Under the pieces are notes generated by a model. The model made no database searches. It saw only the letters and a list, made by a program, of their open reading frames with translations, and had not been told where the DNA came from. A stretch of 35,090 nt of DNA from Sorangium cellulosum (GTDB taxonomy: Bacteria; Myxococcota_A; Polyangia; Polyangiales; Polyangiaceae), in assembly GCA_020720045.1 (NCBI GenBank), contig DYPH01000002.1:1-35090 (forward strand). Direction: 5' to 3'. Made by a program: the position numbers and the translations under genes. Below are positions 34,881-35,090 of this stretch, piece by piece. Numbering within the stretch: position 1 is the first letter of the stretch; every line of letters begins with the position of its first letter.

Positions 34881-35090
34881 TTAGCGTCGGACGGGAGGGC
34901 CTCGGACCCGAATGGGTCCTGCCGAGAGCTCCCGTGCCTCCCGCTTGCCAGACGAAGGTGTGTCTCCGCGGTGCGAGCCGGATCGGTGAGTGTTGTTGCC
35001 TCCGCCCGGCGAGCCGGATCGGCGAGTGTTGTTGCCTCCGCCCGGCGAGCCGGATCGGCGAGTGTTGTTGTCTCCGCCCGGCGAGCCGGA
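34881..35090 (-). CDS. Possible 3' end of a repeat-containing gene running off the window (partial)
   Basis: On the minus strand a frame open from the window edge to a TAA at 34881-34883 encodes repeats of PGGGNNTRRSGS (12 residues) and then a tail ending in GPPVRR. The Gly/Asn/Ser composition is plausible for a low-complexity protein end. However, the 36-bp unit is open in most frames on both strands because its length is a multiple of three, so coding is not proven. The start lies outside the window. Confidence 0.3.
   Translation of the reverse strand, partial: SGSPGGDNNTRRSGSPGGGNNTRRSGSPGGGNNTHRSGSHRGDTPSSGKREARELSAGPIRVRGPPVRR
34975..35090. repeat. 36-bp tandem repeat reaching the window edge
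   Basis: Three full copies (34975-35010, 35011-35046, 35047-35082) and the first 8 bases of a fourth. Copies differ by one or two bases (GGTGAG/GGCGAG, GCCTCC/GTCTCC). A degenerate partial copy precedes at about 34956-34974. There are no spacers, so it is not a CRISPR array. The array continues beyond the window. Confidence 0.93.

Noticed and set aside
34975-35090. CRISPR array suggested by a 36-bp repeat
   Set aside because: The units are directly adjacent with no spacers and no cas genes are present.

Overview
The window is a piece of a high-GC Gram-negative chromosome, most likely from a myxobacterium (phylum Myxococcota). The basis is the gene content: a TIGR04552-type protein, a myxobacterial-type sigma factor with a long N-terminal extension, several Hanks-type Ser/Thr kinases with extra domains, and many lipoproteins of unknown function. 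No tRNA, rRNA, CRISPR array or phage module was found.

Layout. (1) 100-4900, minus strand: a compact cluster of a 63-aa membrane protein, a RelA/SpoT-like TIGR04552 protein, a DUF507 protein, YicC, guanylate kinase and a PfkB-family kinase. (2) 5300-7085, minus strand: an envelope group with a membrane-anchored unknown protein, a cytochrome c lipoprotein and a Cys-rich lipoprotein. (3) 7198-11239, plus strand: metabolic genes panB, glk and tkt, ended by a clear terminator. (4) 11325-16660: small membrane proteins, a large lipoprotein, a YciI protein, a divergent sigma/anti-sigma pair and an SRPBCC protein. (5) 16684-26254: signalling and envelope genes, namely a transmembrane Ser/Thr kinase with a large outer domain, a beta-propeller-like lipoprotein, an HSL-type esterase and a 1392-aa kinase/ATPase fusion. 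(6) 26367-30037: a PAS histidine kinase overlapping a response regulator with DUF3369, GGDEF and EAL domains. (7) 30038-31175: an IS5/IS427-type insertion sequence sitting exactly at the stop codon of the preceding gene, then a 74-bp non-coding tandem array. (8) 31273-34744: a YceI protein and a HelD-type helicase, each followed by a terminator. (9) 34881-35090: a 36-bp tandem repeat, possibly the 3' end of a minus-strand gene that continues outside the window.

The most interesting protein is the RelA/SpoT-like one at 3357-4664. It shows all the ordered signature motifs of alarmone synthetases in very divergent form and lies three genes upstream of gmk, the gene for a known (p)ppGpp target enzyme. 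A second general point is that three genes, and perhaps the transposase, are broken by an apparent loss of one G in a G run. This looks more like a sequence or assembly artefact than gene decay.
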